Below are positions 29,249-39,611 of a stretch of DNA of 64,000 bases, in pieces. The notes below the pieces were generated by a model that made no database searches, had not been told where the DNA came from, and saw only the letters and a program-made list of their open reading frames with translations. This DNA comes from Nocardioides baekrokdamisoli (GTDB lineage Bacteria > Actinomycetota > Actinomycetes > Propionibacteriales > Nocardioidaceae): positions 2,356,001 to 2,420,000 of the forward strand of contig NZ_AP019307.1 in assembly GCF_003945325.1 (NCBI RefSeq), given 5' to 3'. Each line of letters opens with the position of its first letter. Within the stretch, counting starts at the first letter, position 1. Position numbers and translations under genes: made by a program.

Positions 29249-31840
29249 GGCCTCGGCGGGGACGAGCTCCGCGGTGACGGTGATCTCGGCGGCATCCGTC
29301 GCCTCGAAGACGAGCGAGCCGACGATCTTGCCGGTACGTCGAAGATCACCCTCGGCAGCCTGCGCGCCGGCCAGCAGGGCAGCCGGTCCGGACACCACCG
29401 CTGACGACACCTCCGTGCGCTGTGACACCTTGGCCGTCGACTTGGCGCCGCGTACGCCGGCGAGCGCAGCTGCCACGCCGACGAGGAGGGTCGGGTCCGC
29501 ACCGATCGATGGGAGTTCCGATTCGGTCGGCCACGTCGCGAGGTGGACCGAGCCGTCCTGCCACCACGACCACACCTCTTCGGTGGCGTACGGCAGGAAG
29601 GGCGCCAGCAGGCGTAGGAGTGTGTGCAACGCCTGCGCCAGGGCAGCCTTCGCCGAGGCCTGACCCGCGGCGCCGATCGTGCCGTCACGGTCGTACGCGC
29701 GCTCCTTGACGAGTTCGAGGTAATCGTCGCAGAAGGCCCAGAAGAACCTCTCCGCGATCTCGAGCGCGGTCGTGTAGTCGTACGCCTCGAACGCCTCGGT
29801 TGCCTTGGCCACGACGACCGCGAGATCACCCAGCAGGGCGAGGTCGATCGGCTCCGTGATCGCCGCCGGGTCGAGCGTACGAGCGCCGACACCGAACTCG
29901 TCGTCGAGGACGAATCGAGCTGCGTTGAGGACCTTGAGCGCGAGCCGTCGGCCGACCTTCATCTGGGTCTCGTCGAACGGCGAGTCCAGGCCGGAACGAG
30001 TCATCGCTGCGCGCCAACGGACGGCGTCCGCGCCGTACTTCTCGAGGATCTCCGTCGGGACGACGACGTTGCCCTTGGACTTCGACATCTTCTTGCGGTC
30101 CGGGTCGAGGATCCAGCCGGAGAGCATCGCGTGCGACCACGGCACCACGCCGTGTTCGAGGTGCGAACGCACGACCCGACTGAAGAGCCAGGTCCGGATG
30201 ATGTCGTGGCCCTGGGTGCACAGGTCCATCGGGAAGACCCGCGCAAACAGGTCCGGGTCGGTCTCCCAGCCGCCTGCGAGTTGAGGCGTCAGCGACGAGG
30301 TGGCCCAGGTGTCCATCACGTCCGGGTCGCCGATGAAACCACCGGGGACGCCGCGCTGGTCGGCTGTGTAGCCAGCCGGCACGTCGGTCGACGGATCGAC
30401 CGGGAGCTCCGCCTCGGTCGGCACGAGCGGGGTGGCGTAGTTCGGCTCGCCATCGGCGTCCAGGGCGTACCAGATCGGGAACGGGATGCCGAAGTAGCGC
30501 TGGCGACTGATCAGCCAGTCGCCGTTGAGGCCGCTGACCCAGTTGTCGTAGCGGTGTTTCATGTGCTCCGGCAGCCAGGTGAGCTTGCCGCCGTCGGCCA
30601 CCAGATCCGCGCGCAGGTCGGCGTTGCGACCGCCGTTGGTGATATACCACTGACGGGTCGCCACGATCTCGAGCGGTTTGTCGCCCTTCTCGAAGAAGTT
30701 CGCCATGCGCTGCGTCGGCTTCGGCTCGCCATCCAGGTCGCCGGTCTCGCGCAGTTTGGCAACCGTCGCCTCGCGGGCCGAGTGCGCGGTCTTGCCCTTG
30801 AGGTCCTCGTACGCCGCCACGCCGTCGGTGGACGTCACCCATCCGGGGGTCTCGCCCGAGAAGCGACCGTCGCGGCCGATGACCGTACGCACCGGCAACT
30901 GCAACTCACGCCACCACTGGACATCGGTCAGGTCGCCGAAGGTGCAGGACATCGCGATGCCGGCGCCCTTGTCGGGCTCGGCGGCCGGGTGGGCGAGCAC
31001 CGGGACCTCGACTCCGAAGATCGGCGAGGTGACCGTCGTACCAAAGAGGGGCTGGTAGCGCTCGTCGTCGGGGTGCGCGATCAGTGCGACGACCGAGACG
31101 ATCAATTCGGGACGGGTCGTCTCGATGAAGATCGGGGTGCCGTCGGCCTGGTGGAAGGCGACCCGGTGATACGCCCCCGGGTACTCGCGAGCCTCGAGCT
31201 CGGCCTGGGCGACGGCTGTCTGGAAGGTGACGTCCCACAGCGTCGGCGCCTCCTGCAGGTACGCCTCCCCGCGGGAGAAGTTGCGCAGGAAGGCGCGTTG
31301 GCTGGCGGTCTGGGCTGTCCGGCCGATCGTCGTGTACTGGTAGGACCAGTCGTACGAGACGCCCAGAGTGCGCCAGAGCGACTCGAAGACCTTCTCGTCC
31401 TCCTCGACCAACTGGGCACACAACTCAATGAAGTTCGGTCGCGAGATCGGGATCTGCTGAGCCTTCGGGTCAACCGTGGCCGGCGGGGTGAAGTCCGGGT
31501 CGTACGGCAGCGTCGGGTCGCAGCGGACGCCGAAGTAGTTCTGCACCCGGCGCTCGGTCGGCAGACCGTTGTCGTCCCAGCCGATCGGGTAGAAGACGGC
31601 CTTGCCGCGCATCCGCTGGAAGCGGGCGATGACGTCCGGGTGCGTGTAGGAGAACACGTGTCCCACGTGCAGCGAACCGGAGACGGTCGGCGGGGGAGTG
31701 TCGATCGAATAGACGTTCTCGCGCGGCTGGGTGCGGTCGAAGGCGTACGTGTCGTCGGCCTGCCACTGTGCCGACCACTTCGCCTCGAGGCCCTCGAGGG
31801 CTGGCTTCTCGGGGACGTTCACCGCGCGCGCGTCAGACAT
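29246..31840 (-). CDS. valS: Valine--tRNA ligase
   Basis: 864-residue class Ia synthetase. HIGH motif as [10 protein letters not shown] near residue 56, KMSKS motif [11 protein letters not shown] near residue 595, CP1 editing domain between them, then the anticodon-binding helical domain. Opening residues [10 protein letters not shown] and [21 protein letters not shown] are those of the ValS form without the long C-terminal coiled coil of the E. coli enzyme, which explains the shorter length. TAGGAT, seven bases, ATG on the minus strand indicates a leaderless message. Convergent with clpX; valS next to folC is usual. Confidence 0.96.
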   Translation of the reverse strand: MSDARAVNVPEKPALEGLEAKWSAQWQADDTYAFDRTQPRENVYSIDTPPPTVSGSLHVGHVFSYTHPDVIARFQRMRGKAVFYPIGWDDNGLPTERRVQNYFGVRCDPTLPYDPDFTPPATVDPKAQQIPISRPNFIELCAQLVEEDEKVFESLWRTLGVSYDWSYQYTTIGRTAQTASQRAFLRNFSRGEAYLQEAPTLWDVTFQTAVAQAELEAREYPGAYHRVAFHQADGTPIFIETTRPELIVSVVALIAHPDDERYQPLFGTTVTSPIFGVEVPVLAHPAAEPDKGAGIAMSCTFGDLTDVQWWRELQLPVRTVIGRDGRFSGETPGWVTSTDGVAAYEDLKGKTAHSAREATVAKLRETGDLDGEPKPTQRMANFFEKGDKPLEIVATRQWYITNGGRNADLRADLVADGGKLTWLPEHMKHRYDNWVSGLNGDWLISRQRYFGIPFPIWYALDADGEPNYATPLVPTEAELPVDPSTDVPAGYTADQRGVPGGFIGDPDVMDTWATSSLTPQLAGGWETDPDLFARVFPMDLCTQGHDIIRTWLFSRVVRSHLEHGVVPWSHAMLSGWILDPDRKKMSKSKGNVVVPTEILEKYGADAVRWRAAMTRSGLDSPFDETQMKVGRRLALKVLNAARFVLDDEFGVGARTLDPAAITEPIDLALLGDLAVVVAKATEAFEAYDYTTALEIAERFFWAFCDDYLELVKERAYDRDGTIGAAGQASAKAALAQALHTLLRLLAPFLPYATEEVWSWWQDGSVHLATWPTESELPSIGADPTLLVGVAAALAGVRGAKSTAKVSQRTEVSSAVVSGPAALLAGAQAAEGDLRRTGKIVGSLVFEATDAAEITVTAELVPAEA

Positions 31841-31847
31841 GTGCTGA

Positions 31848-31853
31848 ATCCTA
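31848..31853 (-). promoter_or_regulatory. valS -10 element (leaderless)
   Basis: On the minus strand TAGGAT followed by seven bases and the valS ATG at 31840. No T-box riboswitch leader can fit, as there is no 5' UTR. Confidence 0.65.
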
Positions 31854-31890
31854 AGGACTGTCCCGGCCTGTGAGGAAAAGCCCGCTACGA

Positions 31891-31937
31891 TTGTGCTATC
31901 ACGTATGCTTGCACAATGATAGCAACAACGCTAGCAT
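31891..31937 (+). promoter_or_regulatory. vapBC promoter with two interlocked operators
   Basis: Promoter TTGCAC (31909-31914), 17 bases, TAGCAT (31932-31937), then six bases to ATG 31944. Two inverted repeats overlap it: TTGTGC/GCACAA (31891-31896, 31911-31916) and TGCTATCA/TGATAGCA (31894-31901, 31917-31924). This fits autorepression by the VapB-VapC complex. Confidence 0.75.
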
Positions 31938-31943
31938 CATGTG

Positions 31944-32171
31944 ATGGCTGCCGTGCACATCAGGAACGTTCCCGACGAGACGGTCGCGCTGCTGAAGAAG
32001 CGCGCCGCCGATGAAGGACGCTCGCTGGAAGCGGAGTTGAGGATCGTGCTGGATCACGCGGCGTACGAGGCTGGTCGGCGGGGTTCGATCCTGGACGAGA
32101 TCATCCAAAGCGATGCCCCGGGCGACTGGGAGTTCTCGCGAGAAGACGAATACGCGGATCGCGGACTATGA
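31944..32171 (+). CDS. vapB: VapB/FitA-like ribbon-helix-helix antitoxin
   Basis: 75 residues. N-terminal ribbon-helix-helix (AVHIRNVPDETVALLKKRA then EGRSLEAELRIVL) binds the operator; the acidic C-terminal tail (DAPGDWEFSREDEYADRGL) would wrap around the toxin active site. Start ATG 31944 is set by the -10 six bases before it; GTG 31941 is directly in front. Overlaps vapC by ATGA, the normal antitoxin-toxin order. Confidence 0.9.
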   Translation: MAAVHIRNVPDETVALLKKRAADEGRSLEAELRIVLDHAAYEAGRRGSILDEIIQSDAPGDWEFSREDEYADRGL

Positions 32172-32602
32172 CGTACGCGATCCTGGACAGCAATGTCATC
32201 TTGACGCTCCTCGACGGTCGCGCTGGTGCCGAGGCGGCTCGCTCCTGGCTGGACGGAGAACGAGGCCCGCTCGCCACGACGCCTCAAGTTCTGCGCGAAG
32301 TGCTGGCGGTGTCGACTCGGCCCCGTGACCGGAATGGGCTCGGGCATTCCCACGAGCGGGCTGTCGGCAATGTCGGGGCGGTCTCCCGTCGGCTGAAGCT
32401 GCTTCCTGACACCGCCGCGGTGGCGTCACGACTGCGTGCGCTGGTGGCTGAGGGCCGCGCCGCGGGCAACCAGATCCATGACGCCAACATCGTCGCGAGC
32501 GCGCTCGTCCATGACGCTGAACGCATTGTCACTGCCAATGTGAAGCATTTCGCACGCTTCGCCGATCTGATCGAGATCGTCCCCCTCGCGGAGCGCGTGT
32601 GA
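32168..32602 (+). CDS. vapC: VapC-type PIN-domain ribonuclease toxin
   Basis: 144 residues with the PIN acidic set: Asp in ILDSNVIL, Glu in LREVLAV, Asp in QIHDANIVASA and the late TANVKHF. These hold Mg2+ for RNA cleavage, typically of tRNA or rRNA loops. A run between residues 50 and 68 (RPRDRNGLGHSHERAVG) is unusually polar for the helix that normally sits there. Ends in a hairpin that contains its own stop codon. Confidence 0.9.
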   Translation: MTYAILDSNVILTLLDGRAGAEAARSWLDGERGPLATTPQVLREVLAVSTRPRDRNGLGHSHERAVGNVGAVSRRLKLLPDTAAVASRLRALVAEGRAAGNQIHDANIVASALVHDAERIVTANVKHFARFADLIEIVPLAERV

Positions 32603-32609
32603 CGCGCTC
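32591..32609 (+). terminator. Hairpin enclosing the vapC stop codon
   Basis: GAGCGCGT, GTG, ACGCGCTC: perfect 8-base arms with a three-base loop; the stop codon TGA lies at 32600-32602 in the loop and right arm. The following 75 bases before folC are GC-rich with no other clear element. Confidence 0.6.
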
Positions 32610-32679
32610 GCTCCCTCGCTCGGCACAAGCCCACGTGAACGCGGCTCGGCCGCGCTCGGTCGCGTAGCCTCGACCCGAC

Positions 32680-34032
32680 ATGACTGAGATCCCGATGGGC
32701 CGCCCCGCACAGACCGTTGCCGAGGTTGAGGACGCGTTGCTGTCCCGCTGGCCCGAGACCCGCCTTGAGCCGAGCCTGGACCGAATCCGGGCCTTCGTCG
32801 ACTATCTGGGCGACCCGCAGCACCAGTACGACGTCCTTCACATCACCGGCACCAACGGCAAGACCTCCACCTCGCGGATCATCGACTCGCTCCTGCGCAC
32901 GATGAACCTGCGTACCGGCCGGTTCACCTCGCCGCACCTCCAGCGGATCAACGAACGCATCTCTGTCGACGGGGAGCCGCTGTCCGACGAGGACTTCGTC
33001 TTCGCGTTCAACGACATCGCGCCGTACACCCATCTGGTCGACGCCGATCAGCCGTACCCGCTGAGCTTCTTCGAGACCGTTGTCGGCATGGCGTACGCGG
33101 CCTTCGCCGACAAGCCGGTTGATGTGGCCATCGTCGAGGTCGGCATGGGTGGCAGTTGGGACGCGACGAACGTCGCCGACGGCAGGGTCGCGGTGATCAC
33201 CCCGGTCGGGATGGACCACGCGGACTACCTCGGCTCGACGCTGGCTGCGATCGCGCGCGAAAAGGCGGGGATCATCAAGCCGGGCGCCATTGTCGTCACG
33301 GCCAAGCAGGACCCCGACGTCCTGGAAGTCCTCCGCGAGCAGGCGCGCGAGGTCGGTGCCACCATCCTTGAGGAAGGCGTCGACTTCGAAGTCGTCTCCT
33401 CCACGGCGGCCGTCGGCGGCCAGATGATCGGCGTACGCCTCGGCACGACCGTGTACGACGAGATCTTCCTGCCGTTGTACGGCGAGCACCAGGCGCAGAA
33501 TGCGGCGCTGGCGATGGCTGCCGTTCGTGCGCTCGTCGAGACCGATCTTGAGGGGGAGATCGTGGGTGAGGGTCTTGCCAACGCCACCTCCCCCGGCCGC
33601 CTCGAGATCGTCCGGAGCTCACCGACGATCATTCTGGACTCGGCGCACAACCCGGCCGGCGCCATCGCGACGGCCGCGGCTCTCGAGGAGTCGTTCAACT
33701 TCGACCCGGTGATCGGTGTGCTGAGCGCGATGGCGGACAAGGACGTCGAAGGCATCCTGGTCGCGCTGGAACCCGTTCTTCAGCACGTGGTCGTCACGCA
33801 GAATTCGCAGGACCGCGCCATGCGTGCCGAGAGGCTCGGAGCCAAGGCGGTCGAGGTGTTCGGCGAGGACCGGGTAACGGTCGTCCCCGAGCTCGGGAAC
33901 GCGCTCGACGCAGCGATTGCACTCTCGGAATCTGACGGCAACGACTCGATCAGCTCCGGTGCGGTCCTGGTCATCGGCTCGGTTGTCACCGCAGGCGAGG
34001 CACGTACGTTGACGGCGAGGCGGCAGCGATGA
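32680..34032 (+). CDS. folC: Bifunctional dihydrofolate synthase / folylpolyglutamate synthase
   Basis: 450 residues. Adds the first glutamate to dihydropteroate and then the polyglutamate tail. Seen: P-loop VLHITGTNGKTSTSR near residue 50, TGRFTSPHL, the omega-loop region VEVGMGGSWDATN, and the C-terminal domain start LDSAHNPAG. The Mur-ligase fold is complete. Start ATG 32680; TAGCCT lies nine bases ahead, so at most a very short leader. Coupled to DUF4233 (ATGA). Confidence 0.95.
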   Translation: MTEIPMGRPAQTVAEVEDALLSRWPETRLEPSLDRIRAFVDYLGDPQHQYDVLHITGTNGKTSTSRIIDSLLRTMNLRTGRFTSPHLQRINERISVDGEPLSDEDFVFAFNDIAPYTHLVDADQPYPLSFFETVVGMAYAAFADKPVDVAIVEVGMGGSWDATNVADGRVAVITPVGMDHADYLGSTLAAIAREKAGIIKPGAIVVTAKQDPDVLEVLREQAREVGATILEEGVDFEVVSSTAAVGGQMIGVRLGTTVYDEIFLPLYGEHQAQNAALAMAAVRALVETDLEGEIVGEGLANATSPGRLEIVRSSPTIILDSAHNPAGAIATAAALEESFNFDPVIGVLSAMADKDVEGILVALEPVLQHVVVTQNSQDRAMRAERLGAKAVEVFGEDRVTVVPELGNALDAAIALSESDGNDSISSGAVLVIGSVVTAGEARTLTARRQR

Positions 34033-34409
34033 CCGAGATGGTGGAGAAGTCGCCCCGGCGCCCGATGGCGTCCGCGATCCTGACGCTCGAGGCGATCGTG
34101 CTCGGGCTGACCGCTCCGGTCCTGATCCGGATCTCGCACGTGTCCGCCGGCCGCGCCATTCCGATCGCGCTGGGGCTCTGTGTCGCCTGCATTCTGACGG
34201 CTGGCCTGCTCAAGCGGCCCTGGGCGTACGCCCTCGGCTGGACGATCCAGATCGCGGCGATCGCGCTCGGGTTCCTGGTGACCACCATGTTCACTCTGGG
34301 CATCATCTTCGGCGTGCTGTGGTGGGGTGCGCTGGCGCTGAGCAACAAGATCGACCGTGAGCGCGAGGCCGCGTACGCCGCACACGACCGCGCCACCGTC
34401 GACCGATAG
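34029..34409 (+). CDS. DUF4233 family membrane protein
   Basis: 126 residues with four membrane helices (about 16-35, 40-60, 65-85, 87-105) and a charged tail. Sits between folC and ndk, where this small actinobacterial family is normally found; the function is unknown. Its stop TAG forms part of the ndk -10 hexamer. Confidence 0.85.
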   Translation: MTEMVEKSPRRPMASAILTLEAIVLGLTAPVLIRISHVSAGRAIPIALGLCVACILTAGLLKRPWAYALGWTIQIAAIALGFLVTTMFTLGIIFGVLWWGALALSNKIDREREAAYAAHDRATVDR

Positions 34410-34412
34410 GGT
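34407..34412 (+). promoter_or_regulatory. ndk -10 element (leaderless)
   Basis: TAGGGT, six bases, ATG 34419; overlaps the stop of the upstream gene. Confidence 0.65.
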
Positions 34413-34418
34413 CGAGCC

Positions 34419-34844
34419 ATGACTCAGCGCTCCCTCGTCCTCGTCAAGCCTGACGGCGTACGCCGCGGCCTCACCGGCGAGATCCTGCGTCGGATCGAGG
34501 GCAAGGGCTACACGTTGGTCGCGCTCGAGCTGCGTCAGGCCGCCGCCGAGCTCCTCGCGCAGCACTACGCCGAGCACGAGGGCAAGCCGTTCTACGGTCC
34601 GCTCGTGGAATTCATGCTGTCCGGTCCCGTCGCCGCCCTGGTCATCGAGGGCGAGCGTGTCATCGAGGGCTTCCGCTCGTTGGCCGGCGCCACCGATCCC
34701 ACGATGGCTGCTCCCGGCACCATCCGCGGCGATCTCGGTCGCGACTGGGGCCTGGCGGTGCAGCAGAACCTGGTGCACGGCTCTGACGCCGTGGAATCGG
34801 CGGAGCGCGAAATCGCCATCTGGTTCCCGAATCTGGCCAACTGA
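34419..34844 (+). CDS. ndk: Nucleoside diphosphate kinase
   Basis: 141 residues, the normal size. Balances NTP and dNTP pools by a phospho-His intermediate: His in [14 protein letters not shown]. Also [12 protein letters not shown] at the start, [15 protein letters not shown] and [10 protein letters not shown]. Ends in the second copy of the compound palindrome seen behind guaB. Confidence 0.97.
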   Translation: MTQRSLVLVKPDGVRRGLTGEILRRIEGKGYTLVALELRQAAAELLAQHYAEHEGKPFYGPLVEFMLSGPVAALVIEGERVIEGFRSLAGATDPTMAAPGTIRGDLGRDWGLAVQQNLVHGSDAVESAEREIAIWFPNLAN

Positions 34845-34934
34845 CGGCGCGTTCGCTTCGTTGCTCTTCGGTCGCGGGCCGCGAGGCCCGCTTCTCTCCG
34901 GCGCCTCGCGACCGCGCGCGTCATTGGCCAGATT
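34830..34934 (+). terminator. Compound palindrome at the ndk 3' end (repeat family, copy 2)
   Basis: Outer arms 34830-34840 and 34924-34934 (AATCTGGCCAA and its complement) are perfect; the left one is the end of ndk. A single unpaired C follows, then TGACGGCGCGTTCGC (from the stop) against GCGACCGCGCGCGTCA, with inner GCGGGCC and GGCCCGC blocks. Bases of the core match the guaB copy; only the outer arms and loop differ. Confidence 0.85.
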
Positions 34935-35023
34935 TAGGTTGCCGGATCCTGTGATCTGACCAAGAATCCCACCAGTCACACCAGTCACGGCGTGGCGGCC
35001 ATTTCAGGCGTGCGAGCCCGGCA

Positions 35024-35029
35024 TAACCT
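35024..35029 (+). promoter_or_regulatory. mreB -10 element (leaderless)
   Basis: TAACCT, six bases, GTG 35036. A nine-base direct repeat ACCAGTCAC occurs twice at about 34970-34989, where an activator or -35 region might be. Confidence 0.65.
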
Positions 35030-35035
35030 CAGGCC

Positions 35036-36082
<1,047 letters not shown>

Positions 36083-36087
36083 GCCCG

Positions 36088-37014
36088 ATGATGCTGCAGC
36101 GCACCCACATCCGTCTAAGCCGCCGCTCGCGGCTGGAGATGTCGAGCAACCGGATGCCGCCCAAGGGCATCGTGGCGGCTCTCGTCTTCGCCTCAGCTTC
36201 CCTGATGGCGCTGAGCAGCACCGGGGCGATCGATCCACTCAGGAGCGCGACCGCCGACTTCTTCGGCCCGGCCGAGTCGACCGTGAGTGCCATGGCGCGA
36301 CCGATCACCGCGCTTCCGCGGTACCTCAAGAGCAAGTCCCAGCTCGAGAACCAGGTCGCCTCGCTCTCCGCGCAGAACACCAACCTCCAGGCGCAGGTCA
36401 ACCGCGGTGGGTACGACCGCAACCGCCTCAACGAGTACGTCGGCCTCAGCAGCATGGCCGCGAACCTCGGCTACAACCTGGTGCCCGCGCACGTCATCGC
36501 GTACGGCCCCGCGCAGTCGTTCACGCGCACGGTCACCATCGATGCCGGCACCGACAGCGGGATCAAGCCGGGCGAGACCGTGGTCGCTGCCCAGGGGCTG
36601 GTCGGTCGGGTCGTCTCGGTGACCGCAGGCACGGCCACGGTCCTGCTGGCGGCCGACAGCGACTCCTATGTCGGGGCCCGGCTCAGTGATTCGATGAAAC
36701 TCGGCTTCGTACGCGGCAACGGGTCGCTGTCGGGCGGCGGCACCCTCAACCTCCAACTGCTCGACCAGTCCGCAGTCCCGCGTGCCGGCGACATCGTGAT
36801 GACGTGGGGCGACGGCCGCAGCGGCCCGTACATCTCCGGTGTACCGATCGGCACCGTCGCCAACGTGTACGCCAGCCTCACGAACAGCCTCCGATCCGCG
36901 GTCGTGGTGCCGTACGTGGACTTCAGCGCGCTCGATGAGGTCGGTGTCGCCGTCCCGGTCGGCACCCCGACCGTGGGCGACATCTTCCGGGCCGACGGGA
37001 AGGTCGGACGATGA
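36088..37014 (+). CDS. mreC: Cell shape-determining protein MreC
   Basis: 308 residues: cytoplasmic start, one membrane helix (about 22-42), a coiled coil (LKSKSQLENQVASLSAQNTNLQAQV), then two beta-barrel domains with AQGLVGRVVSV and LLDQSAVPRAGDIVMTWGDG. Bridges MreB/MreD to periplasmic or extracytoplasmic synthases. Start ATG 36088, five bases after mreB; ATG 36091 follows directly. Confidence 0.94.
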   Translation: MMLQRTHIRLSRRSRLEMSSNRMPPKGIVAALVFASASLMALSSTGAIDPLRSATADFFGPAESTVSAMARPITALPRYLKSKSQLENQVASLSAQNTNLQAQVNRGGYDRNRLNEYVGLSSMAANLGYNLVPAHVIAYGPAQSFTRTVTIDAGTDSGIKPGETVVAAQGLVGRVVSVTAGTATVLLAADSDSYVGARLSDSMKLGFVRGNGSLSGGGTLNLQLLDQSAVPRAGDIVMTWGDGRSGPYISGVPIGTVANVYASLTNSLRSAVVVPYVDFSALDEVGVAVPVGTPTVGDIFRADGKVGR

Positions 37015-37502
37015 AGTCGACACTCGCGTACATCGTCCTCTGCGCAGCCGCCGTGGTGCTCCAGGTGAGCGTGTTCTCGCCGTGGGCGTGGAACGGCATC
37101 GCCGCCGACCTCGTACTCCTGATGGTGGTGGCGATCGGACTCGCTCGCGGAGGCACGTACGCCGTGGTCTGCGGCTTCGGCGCCGGTCTGCTGCTCGACC
37201 TCGTCCCGCCGTCCACCGATGAGACCGGCCGCTGGGCGATGGCGATGATCGTGGTCGCGCTCCTGGCCAGTGCGATCCAACCGACCTCGCGGCGCTCGAT
37301 GGTGGCCACCGCGGCCGTGTGCTCGTTCGTGGGCACCAGCCTGTACGCCCTGATCGGGGTCGTCCTGGGAGACCACCTGCCGTCCTTCGGGTCGATGCTC
37401 GGCGCGATCCTTCTCGGTGTCCTGTGGGACAGCGCCGTCGCGGCGCTGCTGATGCCACGGATCGTGCGTCTGTTCACCCGCTTGCAGCCACACCGGGTGT
37501 GA
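37011..37502 (+). CDS. mreD: Rod shape-determining protein MreD
   Basis: 163 residues, five or six membrane helices, few conserved motifs; assigned by size, topology and position (ATGA overlap with mreC, next to pbp2). Confidence 0.92.
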   Translation: MKSTLAYIVLCAAAVVLQVSVFSPWAWNGIAADLVLLMVVAIGLARGGTYAVVCGFGAGLLLDLVPPSTDETGRWAMAMIVVALLASAIQPTSRRSMVATAAVCSFVGTSLYALIGVVLGDHLPSFGSMLGAILLGVLWDSAVAALLMPRIVRLFTRLQPHRV

Positions 37503-37505
37503 GGC

Positions 37506-39611
37506 GTGAGCTCGGCCGCTGAAACCTCCAGCCGGTTGCGACTGGTGGTCATCGCAACGCTCCTCGGATCGCTGTTCGTCACCCTCGGGGTGCGTCTCTA
37601 CTACGTGCAGGTCGTACGCGGCGACACCTATCAGACAGTCGCCAAGGACGAGTCGATGCGCAAGATCATCCTGCAGCCGGCGCGGGGCCTGATCGTCGAC
37701 GACCGTGGTGTGCCGCTGGCGAACAACCGCTCCGTGGTCGACATCAGCCTCGACCGGGCCGTCCTGGCCAAGATGCCCACCGCGGACCGTGCGACCGCAC
37801 TCAAACGCGCCAGCCAGGCGCTGCACCTCTCCACCAGTGTGATCGAGAAGAAGATCCGCACCTTCCGCGGTGGCACCGTCGAGCCTGTCCCGTTGGTCAG
37901 CGATGCTGCTGCGAACGTGTGGATCCCGATCCAGGAGCAGCCGGAGGTCTACAAGGAACTGGTCGTCAACACGAGCGACACCGCGCGCAACTACCCTGCG
38001 CCGGGCGGAGTGAACGCCGCCGACATCCTCGGCTACATCTCCTCGATCACGTCGGCGGAGTACGCGAAGGCCCAGGCCTCGAATGATCCGACACTCAATG
38101 CGACCTCGGTCGTCGGTCGCGCGGGCGTCGAGCAGACCTACGACAAGTGGTTGCGCGGCGTACCGGGCTATCGCGCGTTCGCCGTCGACCCGAACGGTCA
38201 ACCGATCGGCGGCGAGGGCGGCGAGGAGATCGTTCAGCCTCAGGCGGGTGACACCTTGGTGACCAGCATCGACAGCAGGGTGCAGGCGCTGGCCGAGCAG
38301 CAGCTGAACCAGGCCATCCAGACCGCTCGCAACACGGTCGACACCAAGGTGACGCACCGGAAGTTCGTCGCGGACTGGGGTGCGGTCGTCGTCATGCAGG
38401 CCAAGACGGGGCGCATCGTGGCGATGGCCCAGCAGCCGACGTACGACCCGAACATGTGGGTCGGCGGGATCTCGACCCGGAACTACACCCAACTGCAGTC
38501 CTCGGGCGCGTTGCTGTCACGTGCGCTGCAGGCGCAGTTCCCGCCCGGCTCGACCTGGAAGCCGTTCATGACGGTGGGAGCGCTGTCGGCCGGCATGGCC
38601 GGCTCCGACAAACTCGACTGTTCCAGTGGGCTCATGATCGGCAACCGGAACTTCGGGAACTTCGACGGTGAATCGCTGGGCTACATCGACTTCGGCGAGG
38701 CTCTGGCAGCCTCCTGCGACACCTTCTTCTACCGCGTGGGCCTGCACTTCTGGAACCAGTACGGCTCCAACCCCGCCGACCAGAACGCCAAGGACCCGCT
38801 CGGCGCGATGGCGCGCCAGTTCGGCTTCGGGACACCGACCGGTGTCGACATCCCGGGCGAATCGACCGGCCTGGTCGGCGACCGCCAGGGCAAGTACGCG
38901 TACTGGAAGCAGCTCAAGAACTACTACTGCGGCGTGTACGCGAAGAACCCGACTGCCTGGGACGCGCGCGACTTCTGCATCGAGGGCAACTACTTCCGTC
39001 AGGGCGACGCGGCCAACTTCACCATCGGACAGGGTGAGAACGCCGTGACGCCGATGCAGTTGGCGCGGGCGTACGCGGCTCTCTCGAACGGCGGCACTGT
39101 CTTCGAGCCGACCGTCGGCAAGGCCATCGTCGGGCCCAACGGCACAGTGATCCAGGCGATCAAGCCCAAGGTCGTACGCCACGTCAACGGGAGCGCGGGC
39201 GCGATCGACTACGTCAACAACGCCCTGATCGGCACGTTGAAGGGCCAGCCTGCGCAGCCGTTCAACGGCACGCTGGCCTGGAAGTTCGGCGGATTCCCGG
39301 TCGATCAACTCGGCATCCGTGGCAAGACCGGATCGGCCGAGGGTGGAGTCGGCAAGAGCTCGACGGGTTGGGTCGCGACGTACAACAAGGACTACGTGGT
39401 CGTGATGGTGATCGACCAGGCCGGAACCGGCTCGGGCTCATCGGGTGATGCGGTCCGCGCGATCTGGTCGGCGCTGTACGGAGTCGGTGGACCGGCGAAT
39501 GCGCAGACGGTCGACCCGAAGAACGCGATCTTCCCGAACGGCATCCCCACCGCACTCCCCAAGATCCCCGCAGACGGCGGCCTCCAGCCTGCGAAGGGGA
39601 CGCAGCCGTGA
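37506..39611 (+). CDS. mrdA: Penicillin-binding protein 2 (elongation transpeptidase)
   Basis: 701 residues: short cytoplasmic tail, one membrane helix (about 11-30), dimerisation domain with VARRQ-type segment replaced by PARGLIVDDRGVPLANN, and the transpeptidase domain. Active-site motifs: PPGSTWKPF (SxxK nucleophile), AASCDTFFY (SxN box as SCD), and GKTGSAEG (KTG). Cross-links the lateral wall with RodA as partner glycosyltransferase. An insertion near residues 470-500 (KNYYCGVYAKNPTAWDARDFC) with two Cys may form a disulfide loop, not found in E. coli PBP2. GTG start. Confidence 0.95.
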   Translation: MSSAAETSSRLRLVVIATLLGSLFVTLGVRLYYVQVVRGDTYQTVAKDESMRKIILQPARGLIVDDRGVPLANNRSVVDISLDRAVLAKMPTADRATALKRASQALHLSTSVIEKKIRTFRGGTVEPVPLVSDAAANVWIPIQEQPEVYKELVVNTSDTARNYPAPGGVNAADILGYISSITSAEYAKAQASNDPTLNATSVVGRAGVEQTYDKWLRGVPGYRAFAVDPNGQPIGGEGGEEIVQPQAGDTLVTSIDSRVQALAEQQLNQAIQTARNTVDTKVTHRKFVADWGAVVVMQAKTGRIVAMAQQPTYDPNMWVGGISTRNYTQLQSSGALLSRALQAQFPPGSTWKPFMTVGALSAGMAGSDKLDCSSGLMIGNRNFGNFDGESLGYIDFGEALAASCDTFFYRVGLHFWNQYGSNPADQNAKDPLGAMARQFGFGTPTGVDIPGESTGLVGDRQGKYAYWKQLKNYYCGVYAKNPTAWDARDFCIEGNYFRQGDAANFTIGQGENAVTPMQLARAYAALSNGGTVFEPTVGKAIVGPNGTVIQAIKPKVVRHVNGSAGAIDYVNNALIGTLKGQPAQPFNGTLAWKFGGFPVDQLGIRGKTGSAEGGVGKSSTGWVATYNKDYVVVMVIDQAGTGSGSSGDAVRAIWSALYGVGGPANAQTVDPKNAIFPNGIPTALPKIPADGGLQPAKGTQP

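Noticed and set aside
29624..31873. Open frame of 749 codons on the plus strand, antisense to valS
   Set aside because: It mirrors valS, is rich in Arg/Gly/Val without any domain, and arises from the third-position GC bias of the real gene.
31841..31890. T-box leader for valS
   Set aside because: The -10 lies seven bases from the ATG, so there is no leader, and no T-box sequence is seen.
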